Source: Amoeboaphelidium protococcarum (taxonomy: Eukaryota > Aphelidiomycota > Aphelidea). From it: a DNA stretch of 64,000 nt. Numbering within the stretch: position 1 is the stretch's first letter; every line of letters begins with the position of its first letter. Both the position numbers and the translations under genes were made by a program. Location of the stretch: assembly GCA_023515745.1 (NCBI GenBank), contig JALECJ010000007.1, positions 930,001-994,000 on the forward strand. The letters are read 5' to 3'. The notes below the pieces were generated by a model, which searched no databases, was not told the DNA's origin, and was given only the letters and a program-made list of their open reading frames with translations. Positions 47,492 through 64,000 of the stretch are shown here, one piece after another.

Positions 47492-48592
47492 ATGATGACT
47501 ACTGCTAAATCTCCAGAGCGCGATGCTTGGGGAGTGCCTGATGCTGAGAGTGCACCTATTAAGGGTGGTTGGGGCGCATCCGGTGGTGATGATGCTACTA
47601 CCAACAAGGATGACATGGATCATGATCGCAAGCTGGCCATGGACTAGCCGCAGTCCCCGCCACCTGCCAACGCTTCTTCTGGTGGTAGAGATTTGCGTCC
47701 ATCCGGTGGAAGTGGGCGCTTTAGAGAGAATCCTGAGCCGACCAATGTGTTGGGTGTCTTTGGTCTTAGTTTGCGCACTTCGGAGGCTGATCTGCGCGAC
47801 ATATTTGGCAAATTTGGGCCCATTGAAAAGCTGACCGTAGTGATGGATAAGAGGACCAATGTCTCCCGTGGCTTTGCTTTTATAACCTTTGAGAAGGTTG
47901 AAGATGCAGACGAGGCACGTAAGGCCACTACTGATTCCATTGTGGATGAAAGGCGTATTCGCGTTGATTTCTCCGTTACCAAGAAGCCGCATGATCCTAC
48001 TCCTGGTTAGTATATGGGGCCTCGTCGTGATGATTACAGTGGTTCAGGTGCTGGTGGTCCAAAGAGGAGAGATCTTCCTCCGCCGCCACCACCGTCTTAC
48101 GGTTCATTCGATAGGTATGGTCCTCCTCCACCGCGTTCGTTTGATCGCTATGGTCCACCTCCTCCACGATTTGATGGACCTCCTAGAGGTGGTCGTTACG
48201 ATGACCGTGGATATCCGCCACCACCGCCTCCTCCACATATGCGTGACCTTCCACCTTATGATCGTCCTATGTATGGTAGACGCGATGATAGATATCCTGG
48301 TCCTCCACCTCCTCCACCGCATATGCGTGATTACTATGATATGCCGCCACCACCTCGTCGCGGACCTCCTGGACCTGGTTATGGAATGCCATTACCACCT
48401 CCATCCAGAAGACGTTCCCCACCACCACCATTGAGTCCGCGCGGTGCTCCTCGCTATGATGCTCCTCCTCCGCCATCCGGTAGCGGCGGCGCGTCAAGAC
48501 GTTCACCATCTCCAGCTGGCTATCAGATGCATCCTGATCGTATGCGTGCACAGCAGCGTTCTCGTTCTCCACCTGGTGGATACAGACGTTGA
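47492..48592 (+). CDS. RRM protein of the Tra2/SR-like type with Pro-rich tail
   Basis: 366 residues from the ATG at 47492 (MMTTAKSPERDAWG; the frame is open further upstream but without an ATG) to TGA at 48590. A single RRM (about 85-165) has RNP2 LGVFGLS and RNP1 SRGFAFITF, with ERRIRVDFSVTKK at its end as in Tra2-type splicing regulators. The rest (175-366) is very rich in Pro, Arg, Tyr, Gly and Asp, with repeated PPPPP, RYGPPPP and FDRYGPPPPR units, ending RSRSPPGGYRR. Tra2 proteins have RS domains; here the tail is RPY-rich with few RS pairs, so it may be another SR-like or hnRNP-like factor. A TAG within the N-terminal part is Gln. Confidence 0.8.
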
Positions 48593-48902
48593 GTGATATC
48601 AACATGGCTTTAGTGAACACTGGTGTTTATGAGGAGTGGCTGATAGTATGCGGTATAATAATGTTAAGAATGAAGTTAAAAAGGATGAGACGCTTAAAAA
48701 AATTCCATAGTTAATCAAGTGAAGAACAATACTCTTTGAAGGCTCAAAGCTGAAGTTTTACCATCATTTCAAAGTACAAGATCTTTCAATATCGTGAAAG
48801 CAATCAAACTTTAGATTCATCGCAAGACGGCAAGAATCTATTGACAAGGTAGTATTCCAGTTCAATGTTTAATGTACTATTGAATGATGATCATCACTCT
48901 TC
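48593..48902. other. intergenic between convergent genes
   Basis: 310 bases between the RRM gene and the end of Pelota. No protein-like frame or structured RNA seen. Confidence 0.3.
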
Positions 48903-50060
48903 TCAGTCATCATCTTCAATCTGCGGGGCGGGATACTTCAAGATTGCAGCGATACCTGTCAGTTAATCCAACTATTCGCCAGATGCGTGCTGACTAGAAA
49001 ATATATATACTTGACCACCGAAACCTTCAACTTCTTCCACCAGCTTTATATGCTTTTTACGCGTCGGAACATCCGCAGCTCTAAACAATGTATCACTAAT
49101 CAGCAGATACTAGATGGCAGCTATATCCGCAGCCTTCCTAACATGATTCCATCCATAGAAGGCTTTATCAGGACTTTCGCTCAAAGTGGTAAAAAACTGA
49201 TCAAGAATTTTAACTTCTTGAGCATATTTTGTGTCTTGTAACCGCCCTTAAATAGCCGGATCTGCCAAAATCTCACCCAAAGCCTATTTATGACCAGAGT
49301 TGGAGTGGAGCAGTAAGAATTTAGCTTTATTTTCAATAAGGGGTCTATTCGCTGCAGAGTTATCTGACCTGGACATCTCTGCCTATAGATATGTCCAGAA
49401 CTGATCTTTCAGAAATCCTGGACTCGCTATGATTATAACCTTCACAATATCAAATCTGATATGCCTGAGAAGTCCCTGCATAATCTACTCAAAGAATCGA
49501 TTCAGTCCCTTGTCATGCTGTGTCGATGTTCCTCTTCTCTTCTTTGGTATACTCGACTCTATGCGCTACTTGATCAGAGTCAAATTCTGAGTTACCAGAC
49601 AAATGTTAGCAAGACCATCGTGCATCACAACTGCAGCGAGTTCAGCGCGCTCCGAGATATCACAAGCAGCCTTAACGCGATCTAAAGCCACTCTATCCCA
49701 TTCCAGTTTATACAAAGTAAAGTTGCGATGAAGCTCCAAGTCTATAGTGTGATACGCTCCCATTTTAACATACTCATTTTCTTCGCAGACACGGCCATTA
49801 ATTCTAATGGAAGCATCGCCAGTCTGCGGCGAAGGGTCATAATCTAAAGTCTCCACAATGATCCTGAGATTAATTCGCTGTCTAAAAGATTCGCTGGAGC
49901 CGGTACTGGTAGAAGTCTATATTCGCCTGACGGTGGTAGCCTTCAATTAATCTCCAGGTAGAATGAGATTATACGCATGCCATATATCCTCCGATTCCTC
50001 AGGATACAGAATAACATATCCCGATTGGTCCTTTTCCAGAAATTACTTTATCAATTTCAT
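48903..50060 (-). CDS. PELO: Pelota/Dom34 ribosome rescue factor
   Basis: 385 residues from ATG at 50060 to TGA at 48903. Pelota with Hbs1 splits ribosomes stalled at an empty A site (no-go and non-stop decay). It lacks the GGQ hydrolysis motif, as Pelota does. The N-terminal Sm-like domain starts [33 protein letters not shown], then [12 protein letters not shown] and [16 protein letters not shown]. The central domain has [47 protein letters not shown]. The C-terminal domain has [29 protein letters not shown] and [21 protein letters not shown]. All blocks are present. Confidence 0.96.
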
Positions 50061-50219
50061 CTATAATAATAATAGGCTCTTCTGAGTATTCTAAGGCTAT
50101 TTAACTGACTGAACAGTATTATATTGTCGAACGATTTAAAGTGTTAAAGTTCTTACTCTCTCTCTTCCTCCTTCTCCTTTCAAAAGAGATCAGACGTGGG
50201 CTGAGAAAATCGCGCGAAA

Positions 50220-50711
50220 ATGGTTAAGACCGATGTTGTTGGGACTGATAATGTGGTGATATCGACTGTGTAATAAGATTCTAACGCTACAGATAATGCT
50301 ACTACTAGTAAAATTTAGAAGAAGAAGAGAAAGCTTTCAAAGAAATAACGCCTGGCTAAATAGGCGAATGATGAGACGGCGGTCAGTGAAGAAGATTTGA
50401 TCAAGAATGCCGTCGAGTATCTTCGATTGTGGAATGATGATAGATAGAAGTGGAAATTTTAAAAGAATAGGTAGCACGACCTTCTAGCTATTGCCTTTGA
50501 TAAAGAGAAATTGAGGAAGTCTGATTTCAAGATTTTGTGCAAATATATTCAAGGCCTGTAAGGTGGCGCTCGCGATCGATTGGTGTCTGATTCCACTGAG
50601 ATTGTATCAAAATTTAAACAAGGTGATCAAGAGGATTCAACTCCAGTTGATAAAGCTGCAAAACGGCGTTATAAAAGAGCCAAGAAGATTTTGAAAGTAC
50701 TGCGACATTGA
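50220..50711 (+). CDS. WKF-domain (C7orf50-like) basic protein
   Basis: 163 residues from ATG at 50220 to TGA at 50709. The C-terminal 100 residues contain AVEYLRLWNDDRQKWKFQKN followed by RQHDLLAIAF and YIQGLQGGARDRLV, the WKF domain pattern (YL..W...W.FqK.RQ...) of human C7orf50 and relatives. The N-terminus is Lys-rich (KKKRKLSKKQRLAKQ), probably a nucleolar signal. The function is not well known; relatives are nucleolar. Divergent from Pelota, sharing a 159-base promoter. Confidence 0.8.
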
Positions 50712-50845
50712 TATAATTACCACGTAATATATAATAGCTTGAAACGCGCTATTTTAAAGGTTGATACTACATATTAGATGGGATTTATAAATGAATCCTT
50801 TTTAGCATCACAGTACATCATTCGTCATCTTCAGCATTTCAATTT

Positions 50846-53416
<2,571 letters not shown>

Positions 53417-53667
53417 TTCAATAACGATGATGATATATAATGCTATAAAAGCTGTAACACTAGTAAATAATAGCTTATAGTACTCTATACGAATAAGACT
53501 GAGATGGTAGATGGATCTTGTTTCAAACAAGAGAGTGAGAACAAATTTATTCTCGTTTCACAAAGGATTCAAAATCTTTTATAAACACAGTTCGTACAAT
53601 ATCCCAACCACTCACCACAATATAATACGATACAATGGACTGCAGTACTGTATTCTAATAACTCCCT

Positions 53668-54144
53668 TCAGCCTTGTTCGTTGTGGGAAGAAGTCGGGCG
53701 GTCCGGTGAAACGGCGGATGATTTTATTTTCAGCAATCGCCTTCGCAACAACGTCGACCATTGGCTCTCTCCATTATCACCACCAGTGCTCATAGTGTTA
53801 CTTGTACCGATCATATTGTTTGATCCACTTCTTTAATTGTCAAAGTTGATGGAGACATTCTTGACATCTGGTCGTGATAATTATTCAATTTTATTTTTAC
53901 ATTATCTTAGATGATGCTCGATTAGAAATAACTCACTCAACTTGATTTAAGCATTACGCTCCATCTCTTGTCGTATCATCGCGTAAAATTTCACTTGCTG
54001 TTCCTACAGTATATTAGAATTTAATTTATTTTATTTTAACTGTTAAACTATATATCAGAATTTTACAATTTGTTTAGAGGGGATGATTTATCTTAGAGCT
54101 TATTTATATGTCCGCAGAACATCTCTTTATAGACCAGATCTCAT
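53668..54144 (-). CDS. LYR-motif protein, SDHAF1 (Sdh6)-like
   Basis: Exons 54144-54067 and 54003-53668 give 137 residues. The spliced start reads MRSGLQRDVLRTYKQALRQI, the LYR-motif helix, followed by FYAMIRQEMERNAQIKLSEL and LIEHHLRQCKNKIEQL. SDHAF1 chaperones iron-sulfur transfer into succinate dehydrogenase subunit B in the mitochondrial matrix. The Leu-Tyr-Arg tripeptide itself is Thr-Tyr-Lys here. The tail from residue 75 is Ser/Thr/Asn-rich and longer than in animals. Other LYR proteins are possible; the two-helix R.E...N pattern favours SDHAF1. Confidence 0.7.
54004..54066 (-). other. intron of the LYR protein gene (63 bases)
   Basis: GTAAAA...TCTAAT...ACTGTAG on the minus strand, phase 0, joins SKQI to EQQVKF. 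Without it the LYR helix and its partner helix are in different frames. Confidence 0.7.
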
Positions 54145-54576
54145 GACGTTTGTCTAGAATATAATGGTGTGCTTTCTCTTTCGCTTCTTCTCTTACAGCG
54201 TTGCGAATGAAGTGGAGATTTTCTCTCATCGCGTCGTTCTTGGCTGTATTAGAGCGCGTTTCGTTTCTTACGAATATCACAGTGTGTGGTATTAAATGCA
54301 AGTTAAGCCTACCATTTACGAGATTGCATGATATTGTAAGAAGGGGTTTATTGTATCTATAATCTCCAAGTATGAAATAATAATAATAGGTTGAATCCTA
54401 ATTCCATTTATCATTAGCCACTAGTTATAGCTATCCATTGCGCGCGCTTTTGTCGTCTCAGCCAAACTAAAAAACCATCATTTCCTTCTTCTTGAGAACA
54501 ACGAACTGCAGCAATCAAACCGCCTTTGAACATTTAATTAACTTTGAAAAATTAACTAGATCAATTCTTATATAAA
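54145..54576. promoter_or_regulatory. divergent promoter region
   Basis: 432 bases between the LYR gene and VMA1. The minus-strand frame over 54104-54301 is a shadow. No element named. Confidence 0.3.
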
Positions 54577-56436
54577 ATGGCTGGAGCCCTAGAAAATGCA
54601 AAAAAGTACTTGCCCAAGATTATGGATGCCGACAAGGAGAACTCTTATGGTTACATTTACTCAGTCGCTGGTCCCGTGGTGATTGCGGAGAGAATGTCCG
54701 GCTCTGCAATGTACGAACTTGTGCGTGTCGGTCATAACGAGCTGGTGGGTGAAGTTATTCGTATTGAGGGAGACAAGACAACCATTTAGGTTTATGAAGA
54801 GACTTCCGGTCTGACGGTCGGTGATCCAGTTCTGAAGACAGGTAAGCCGTTGTCTGTTGAACTCGGTCCGGGATTGTGTGGCAACATTTATGATGGTATT
54901 CAGCGTCCATTGAAAGCCATTCAAGATCTTTCAAAGAGTATTTATATTCCGCGTGGTGTTAATACTGCAGCGCTGGATAAACAAATTGCATGGGAGTTTG
55001 AACCTGTCAGTAATCTGAAGGTGGGAGATCATGTCACTGGTGGCGATGTCTTTGGTATTGTGTACGAGAACACTCTGGTCAAGCACAGTATAATGCTTCC
55101 ACCTCGTAGTCGCGGTACAGTCTCATACATTGCACCAAAGGGTAATTACACTATCACTGACAAGATTCTGGAAGTGGAGTTTAATGGAGAAAAATCTAGC
55201 TACTCAATGTTGCAGATTTGGCCTGTCAGAACACCCCGCCCAGTTAGTGAGAAGGTGTCGGCCGACCATCCGCTGTTGACGGGGCAGAGAGTTTTGGATG
55301 CATTGTTCCCATGTGTTCAAGGAGGAACTTGTGCTATTCCCGGTGCTTTCGGCTGCGGTAAGACTGTGATTAGTCAGTCGCTGTCCAAATACTCCAATTC
55401 TGATATTATTATCTATGTGGGATGTGGTGAGAGAGGTAATGAGATGGCTGAGGTGTTGATGGATTTCCCTCAATTGAAGGTGAAAATTGGAGACAGAGAG
55501 GAGAGTATTATGAAGCGTACCAGTCTGGTGGCGAACACGTCCAACATGCCTGTGGCTGCCCGTGAAGCATCCATTTACACTGGTATCACGTTGTCTGAGT
55601 ACTTTAGAGATCAGGGCAGAAACGTGAGTATGATGGCCGACTCCACGTCTAGATGGGCAGAGGCTCTGAGAGAAATTTCCGGTCGTCTGGCTGAGATGCC
55701 TGCAGATTCTGGTTATCCCGCGTATCTGGGTGCTCGTCTGGCCAGTTTCTACGAACGTGCCGGCAAGGTGGTGTGTCTGGGTAATCCCAAGAGAAATGGT
55801 AGCGTATCCATTGTGGGTGCTGTCAGTCCTCCTGGTGGTGACTTTTCCGATCCTGTCACGTCCGCCACCCTGGGTATTGTCTAGGTGTTTTGGGGTCTGG
55901 ATAAGAAGTTGGCTCAGCGTAAACATTTCCCGTCCGTTAACTGGTCTCTCTCCTATTCGAAATACATGAAAGCTTTGGATCCTTTCTATGAGAGCTTTGA
56001 TCCGGAATTTGTCACGTTGAGAACCAAGTGTAAGGAGATTCTGCAGACGGAAGAGGATCTGAGTGAGATTGTGCAGTTGGTGGGTAAGAGTGCTCTGGCA
56101 GAGAAGGACAAGATCACACTGGACATTGCCAAGCTGATCAAGGATGACTTTCTGCAATAGAACGGTTACTCTTCATACGATAGATTCTGTCCATTTTACA
56201 AGACTGTGGGCATGATGAGAAACATTTGCTACTTTTACGATCAGGCTGGACATGCGGTGGAGGTGTCATCTAGCCAGGTCACTTGGTCGCGTATCAGAGA
56301 GTCTATGAGCGATTTGATGTACAAATTGACATCTATGAAGTTTGAAGATCCAGTGGATGGTGAAGAGGTGATCAAGGCTCGCTACGCCAAACTGTAGAAG
56401 GAAATTGAGGAGCGTTTCCGTCAATTGTTGGAGTGA
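54577..56436 (+). CDS. VMA1: V-type ATPase catalytic subunit A
   Basis: 619 residues in one exon from ATG at 54577 to TGA at 56434. Subunit A is the ATP-hydrolysing subunit of the vacuolar proton pump. The start has [20 protein letters not shown] and [20 protein letters not shown] (TAG=Gln). The Walker A is [11 protein letters not shown] (256-266), followed by [16 protein letters not shown]-type [16 protein letters not shown], the Walker [21 protein letters not shown] block and [17 protein letters not shown]. No intein interrupts the Walker region, where yeast Vma1 has one. Four long antisense or offset frames over this gene are shadows. A clean contiguous frame with many TAR codons. Confidence 0.98.
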
Positions 56437-56779
56437 ACATATTTGAATACACTTTGTAGTTCAATTCTTGATTCTTGATGAGTATTTATATTCTTTAACA
56501 TCTGACGCGTTCTCTATAATTAGTTGCCAGTGAAACATAGTACGAGGCTTAATCTAAATCATTACTGTACAGTAGTTGTAAAAAATCATTTCGTTTCAAG
56601 TCATTCTATCGCCGCCAGTTGGCTGTCTTACATTGGCTCAGTCTTTTCCGCCAAGTGTTTTTAGCTTTACAGAACGTTCTTCTTTCTCTCCTATTTAATG
56701 TTGCCATTGCAGTCTGTCACTAATAATATCGAAAAATAGTTACATCAGCTCTTCAATAGATCATCTATATTTTAACAGT
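56437..56779. promoter_or_regulatory. intergenic between VMA1 and SCYL1
   Basis: 343 bases on one strand serving VMA1's 3' flank and the SCYL1 promoter. Nothing else is seen. Confidence 0.3.
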
Positions 56780-59182
56780 ATGGACTTTTTAAAATCTACT
56801 TTTAATAAAGTTTATGGAGTTGCCACGTTCCCATACTCTATAGGTATGTTAAAAAACACATTGGTGCTTATGAGTATCGGTTATCCAAGAATGTATAGTT
56901 TTTGTGTAGGAAGTGTTGTTAGTGAGCCTGGTGAATCTGTGTGGACAGTGCAGAATGGCACCAAGAAGGATGATGGCTAGAATGTGTTGATATTCAAAGC
57001 GAAAAGTGACCAAGTTATGGCACAGAACTCTGCTAGAAAGATGAAGTCTATTCGACATCCGCTCACTCTCAAGATTATAGATTCTATCCAGACGGATGAT
57101 ACTTTGTATGTGATGACGGAGCGTGCTTAGCCACTCACTGGTATTTTCAAAACTAAAGCTTCATCCCTGCACCAAGATCTTCTTATGTGGGGATTGTATA
57201 ACGTATCACAGTTCCTCATCTTCTTGCATAATGAGTCTTAATCTATTCACTGTAACATTAGGCCATCGTCCATCTTTGTGACGCCTAGTGGAGAATGGAA
57301 AGTTGCTGGATTCGAGTTGTTGAGTTGTGTGAAGAGTGATACAGATTATCTGTGGACGTAGTATAGTTAGTACGATCTTCTGCCTGGTGTTAAGCAGTAT
57401 CTACCTCAAGAGATTCTATAAAACAACTAGTCTGCGTTTTATTCTATTAAAAATGGCCAAAGTCTTCTTCACTCTGTGGATGGCTTCATGCTTGCCTGCT
57501 TGTGCTGGGTCATTTTTAACTATAATGAGTATAATTTTACCACGTCATAGTCTATTGTTGAGGAGATCCGTGGACGTGGCCGGATGAAGGTGCCTGCGGA
57601 CATTTGGGCGTTCATGTAAAAGTGCCTCCATAATGATCCATTGGTACGTCCTAATTTGAAAGGCTTTGTATCCAATTCAGCCATAGTTAATATCTCAGCC
57701 TAGGACGGAGGTGATGGATCAGAATTATTAGCACAATATTTTCAGAGTAATCCTTACATTCAAGTATCTAGATTTTTGGATAATGTGACCATTGCCTCTC
57801 CAAAATAAAAGACTGTTTTTAGTAAATAACTTACCGCTCTGGTTGAGAATAAGTTGATTAGTGACGATTTTATCAGGATTAAAGTCACTGATGCTCTTTG
57901 TAATGCTGTAGAATTTGGCTCTTTAGACTCAAGTTATCTCCGATTAATTCTGAATATTGTGCTCAAGGATTAAGATACATTTAGAACTAAGACTTAAGAT
58001 TTCATTGCGCGATTGTATGCATAGAATGATAGATAGCTGCGACTTGCACTGTTAGAGTCTTTGCATTTGTACATTGGAAAGTTGGATAAAGCTGTGATTA
58101 ATGACAAGATTTTCCCAAATTTAGTGAATGGCTTTAATGATCAAATACCTGTGGTGCGTGAAGCTTCGTTGAAATCCCTCGTAGTGATTGTGGAGTATCT
58201 TAGCGAGAGGAGTATCAATACAGAGCTGGTTAAATGCTTGGAAAAGTGTTAGATGGATCAAGAGGCTGCCATTCGTGCTAACACTGTTATTTGTTTGGGT
58301 AAAATCTGTAAATTTATGCCCGAGTAGACTAGAAAGAGGTTGCTTATCCAGAGCTTCTGTCGATCTTTGAAGGATCCTTTTGTACCTGCCAGGACGGCTG
58401 CTCTATCTGCTCTTACAGCTACTGTTGAATATTATTCTGCTGCAGATCAAGCATACAAGATCATGCCTGTGGTGGTGCCTCTGTTAGTTGACTCGGATAA
58501 GTCTGTCCGCGATGCATCCTTCAAACTCATACGAGTGTACGTGGGCAAGCTTGAGTAGCACGCTTAACAAATGCCTTCATAATAACCCGAATAAGAGAGG
58601 ACCGAATCTGTGCGATAATAGCCTCAATCTTTGTAATAATAATAGTAGCAGCAATAAGTTATGAACGGAGAAGCTTCGAAAAGCCAAGCGCAAAGTTAAA
58701 GTTTGGGATTTGGGTCGATGATATCTCCAGGTTAACTGGCTAAGTAGAGTAATGATACGTTTGGTAATAGTAAGACGGAATTAAAAGTTAATGTCGCGCC
58801 TGATGTTGATAGCGATGACTGGGGAGATTTAGATTCTTTCAATCAGAAGAGCGTGAGCAGTCAAGACAGTTCCATGGTTTTGAAATTGCCTGGAATGCAG
58901 AAGAGTGGCATGTAATTAGGTACTAGTGGTGGTGCATAGTAACTGACTTCTCAAGTGTTTAGTGAACTCTCATTAGACAGTTAGTTCAATGGAAATGCTT
59001 CTTAGTAATAATAATCATAACAACTTGTGTAAAAGGATATCTCAAGCTTCTACCAACAGCCTAATAGTGATTTAGAGAAGAAGCGTGAAGAGCATAGAGC
59101 TCGGATTGAGGCACTGAAGCAACAGAGACGGTAGAATAAGTTGGCGAATGCTTTAGATGATAATTCTCAGTCACTCATATGA
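56780..59182 (+). CDS. SCYL1: SCYL1/Cex1-type pseudokinase with HEAT repeats
   Basis: Exons 56780-56843 and 56910-59182 give 778 residues. SCYL1/Cex1 proteins act in tRNA export and Golgi-ER COPI traffic. The spliced N-terminus, FPYSIGSVVSEPGESVWTVQ-NGTKKDD, matches the family (FPYtlGe.v....S.WtlhnGtkKdd). The kinase-like domain lacks a catalytic HRD (it has IHCNIRPSS) and the DFG, so it is a pseudokinase. HEAT repeats follow (VVREASLKSLVVIVEYL; DQEAAIRANTVICLGKI; ILPVVVPLLVDSDKSVRDAS...). The C-terminus is Gln-rich, with up to five TAR codons in a row, and has a short coiled end (EKKREEHRARIEALKQQRR). Confidence 0.92.
56844..56909 (+). other. SCYL1: frame-neutral intron of SCYL1 (66 bases)
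   Basis: GTATGT...TGTGTAG. Its length is a multiple of three and it has no TGA, so the frame stays open if it is not removed; but 22 foreign residues would then split the conserved YSIG-SVVSEPGE block. Confidence 0.8.
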
Positions 59183-59570
59183 TACCGATGTATGGTTGGA
59201 AATAAAATCCTTTATAGATTCATAAATTTCAACGTTTTAGATTGCGTATAACTAAAATTTTATTATAAACACTTATCAGTCAGCTGTAGGACACATTGCA
59301 GTATTATCAATATTGACAACAAAGATCAAATTTCATACGCGTGAAATTCCACAACGGCATGTCCCGATGAAAAGACTCAATTATCAGCGGGATCGTGTGT
59401 GTGTGTGGAGTAATTTTGAAAGAGGACACGATCAAACAACAATGTCGACATGATCGATGTTGGAGGCATGAAATTTCAATAACTGCGGGCAATCGATGAA
59501 GGTCATTCGTGATTTACTCTGTTCTACATGATATAAATCTTACAAAGTACATACGATTAACTGTGTTTTG
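59183..59570. promoter_or_regulatory. intergenic between SCYL1 and AOX
   Basis: 388 bases. The minus-strand frame at 59307-59492 is not protein-like. A GTGTGTGTGT run lies near 59396-59405. Confidence 0.3.
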
Positions 59571-60671
59571 ATGATGTCTTTTAAAGGTTTAAATGTAATG
59601 AGTTCAGCTGCTACCAAGTATCGCGATATTGGCAAGAGAATGTTTATTGCCAGGAAGTTTAGCGCTTCCCGTATACTGATTGGTCACTCCTCGTACCGCT
59701 TCGTAGGAAATCATAACGTTGTATCTCAAGTTCCTTCTCAGAAATATATATAAACTATCAAGTACCGCTAAAAGTCTACCCAGGTGGTCAAGTAAAGTGC
59801 CGTGGCCGCGAAAGAATAGATCGATGCAATCGGTGAAGACAATGCTAAGGATCGGTAAGGTGATGCACCTCAAGTTGAAACAATGCTTTAGAAGCATCAT
59901 GAGAACATCGGTGGTAAATCAGAAGCTTTGATCAGATCCACATCGCGCTAGTACTAATATAAACTACCAGTAGATCCACCATTACTGCCTGTAAGATCAG
60001 AGTTTAAATAGTAAAACAATAGTAAAGCTAATGCTCCTCTAAGTACGCGCTGCCTTTAAGAGATGGACATCGGGGAAGACTTCCACCATTAACCATAATG
60101 TACAAGTGATCGAGTTGCGCTTGCAATCGTTATGGCACTGAGAAAGCCTTCTGATATATTCTTCGGGAAGAGGTACTTGCATCGAGCACTACTTTTAGAA
60201 TCCGTAGCTGCAGTTCCAGGATTCGTCAGTGGACTGCTGAGACATCTTGATAGTCTGCGCAACTTCAACGTGCTAAATGATGCGGTTATTCATCATCTGG
60301 TCCACGAGGCTGAAAACGAACGTATGCATTTGATCACCTGGTTGGCGATTGCAAAGCCGAATCTATTCGATAGATTTCTAGTGAGTTCAGTGTAGGCACT
60401 CTTCTTTGGCGCATATTTCATGATGTATCTGGTGGCACCTCGCACTTGTCACCGCGTAGTAGGCCACCTTGAATCTCAGGCTATCATCAGTTATACAGCA
60501 TTTGCCTAGGAAATTGAGCGCGGTAATATTGAGAATGTTCCTGCACCACAGTTTGCAATCAAGTATTGGAATCTACAATCTGATGCCAAGTTGTACGATG
60601 TCGTGTTGGCTGTGCGAGCAGATGAAGCTAGTCATCGCGACTTTAATCATCACCTGGCTGATAAAATGTGA
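59571..60671 (+). CDS. AOX: mitochondrial alternative oxidase
   Basis: 366 residues from ATG at 59571 to TGA at 60669. AOX oxidises ubiquinol and reduces O2 to water without proton pumping. The N-terminus is basic and hydroxylated ([20 protein letters not shown]), a mitochondrial import signal. A long Gln-rich linker spelled with many TAR codons runs to about residue 180. The di-iron domain has LESVAAVPG (209-217), EAENERMHL (246-254), [17 protein letters not shown] and [16 protein letters not shown]. The third motif is LEEEA in most AOX and LESQA here, so one Glu there is Ser and one is Gln; the metal ligand should be checked. The antisense frame is a shadow. Confidence 0.93.
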
Positions 60672-60744
60672 GTCTTGGTACTGTAATGTAGAGACGGAGG
60701 ATGTTAATAATAATGAATAGAATATGATCAATGTAACGATAACA

Positions 60745-60764
60745 ATATATATATATATATATAT
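60745..60764. repeat. (AT)10 microsatellite
   Basis: Ten AT units in a row between the convergent ends of AOX and RIM15. Confidence 0.9.
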
Positions 60765-60827
60765 TAAAATTTTTCTTTACACTCTTGTTATAAATACAGA
60801 AGCAGCAGCCATTTTAACAGATAAAGG

Positions 60828-64000
<3,173 letters not shown>

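Noticed and set aside
54104-54301. Minus-strand ORF upstream of the LYR gene
   Set aside because: Overlaps the LYR gene's first exon in another frame; the LYR frame is supported by family pattern.
55340-55380. VMA1 intein
   Set aside because: The Walker A region is continuous; no intein blocks.
55204-56157. 317-residue frame antisense to VMA1
   Set aside because: It mirrors a conserved gene, ends at TAA/TAG (not stops here) and has no domain.

Overview
The window is eukaryotic nuclear DNA that is read with a changed genetic code. In nearly every recognisable gene TAA and TAG fall inside conserved blocks at glutamine positions (for example the two TAG codons in the VRLQRQKAIL block of ribosomal protein eL8/RPL7A), and only TGA ends genes. 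The gene content is opisthokont and largely fungal in flavour: a Rim15-type AGC kinase with a C-terminal receiver domain, an M36 fungalysin, an alternative oxidase, muskelin, Dus1, Mis12, an SDHAF1-like LYR protein and a Crinkler/RHS-type ATPase. Fungal-side genes plus UAR=Gln point to an aphelid-like early branch of the fungal lineage. From memory, Amoeboaphelidium is reported to use this code. That placement is an inference.

Layout. 0-4.3 kb: a partial BAR-like gene (+) and three unrecognised minus-strand genes. 4.7-8.8 kb: RPL7A, RIO2 and PRO1. 9-12.5 kb: a small Tudor-like protein, a frame-broken coding-like stretch, a UBX protein (FAF2 type) and a possible small Ctf8-like gene. 12.7-20.8 kb: NEMF/Rqc2, an alpha-1,3-fucosyltransferase-like enzyme and a receptor-like kinase. 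21.4-26 kb: a small membrane protein, VPS36, a gene-poor stretch and a helical-repeat protein. 26-29 kb: a graveyard of broken LTR-retrotransposon pieces (a Ty3/gypsy-like RT, a Ty1/copia-like protease and pre-integrase, and an RNase H-like end). 29-44.5 kb: MIS12, a Yippee protein, an F-box-like protein, NASP/Sim3, DUS1, a U-box+vWA+Hint protein, an SH3 protein, fungalysin, a Crinkler/RHS ATPase and COX6B. 45-64 kb: a RING-CH membrane protein, SF3A2, an RRM protein, Pelota, a WKF-domain protein, muskelin, SDHAF1-like, VMA1, SCYL1, AOX and RIM15.

Genes are packed tightly, and many are tail to tail with gaps of 30-220 bases. Introns are few and short (61-80 bases). Seven of the eight I could place end in GTAG and six of those in TGTAG. 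There are no operons. Functional themes recur: translation and ribosome quality control (RPL7A, RIO2, NEMF, Pelota, SCYL1, DUS1), ubiquitin (U-box, RING-CH, F-box, UBX, muskelin, VPS36), mitochondrial respiration (COX6B, SDHAF1-like, AOX) and nutrient/stress signalling (RIM15, receptor-like kinase). All coordinates were derived by hand-reading frames under TAA/TAG=Gln and TGA=stop.
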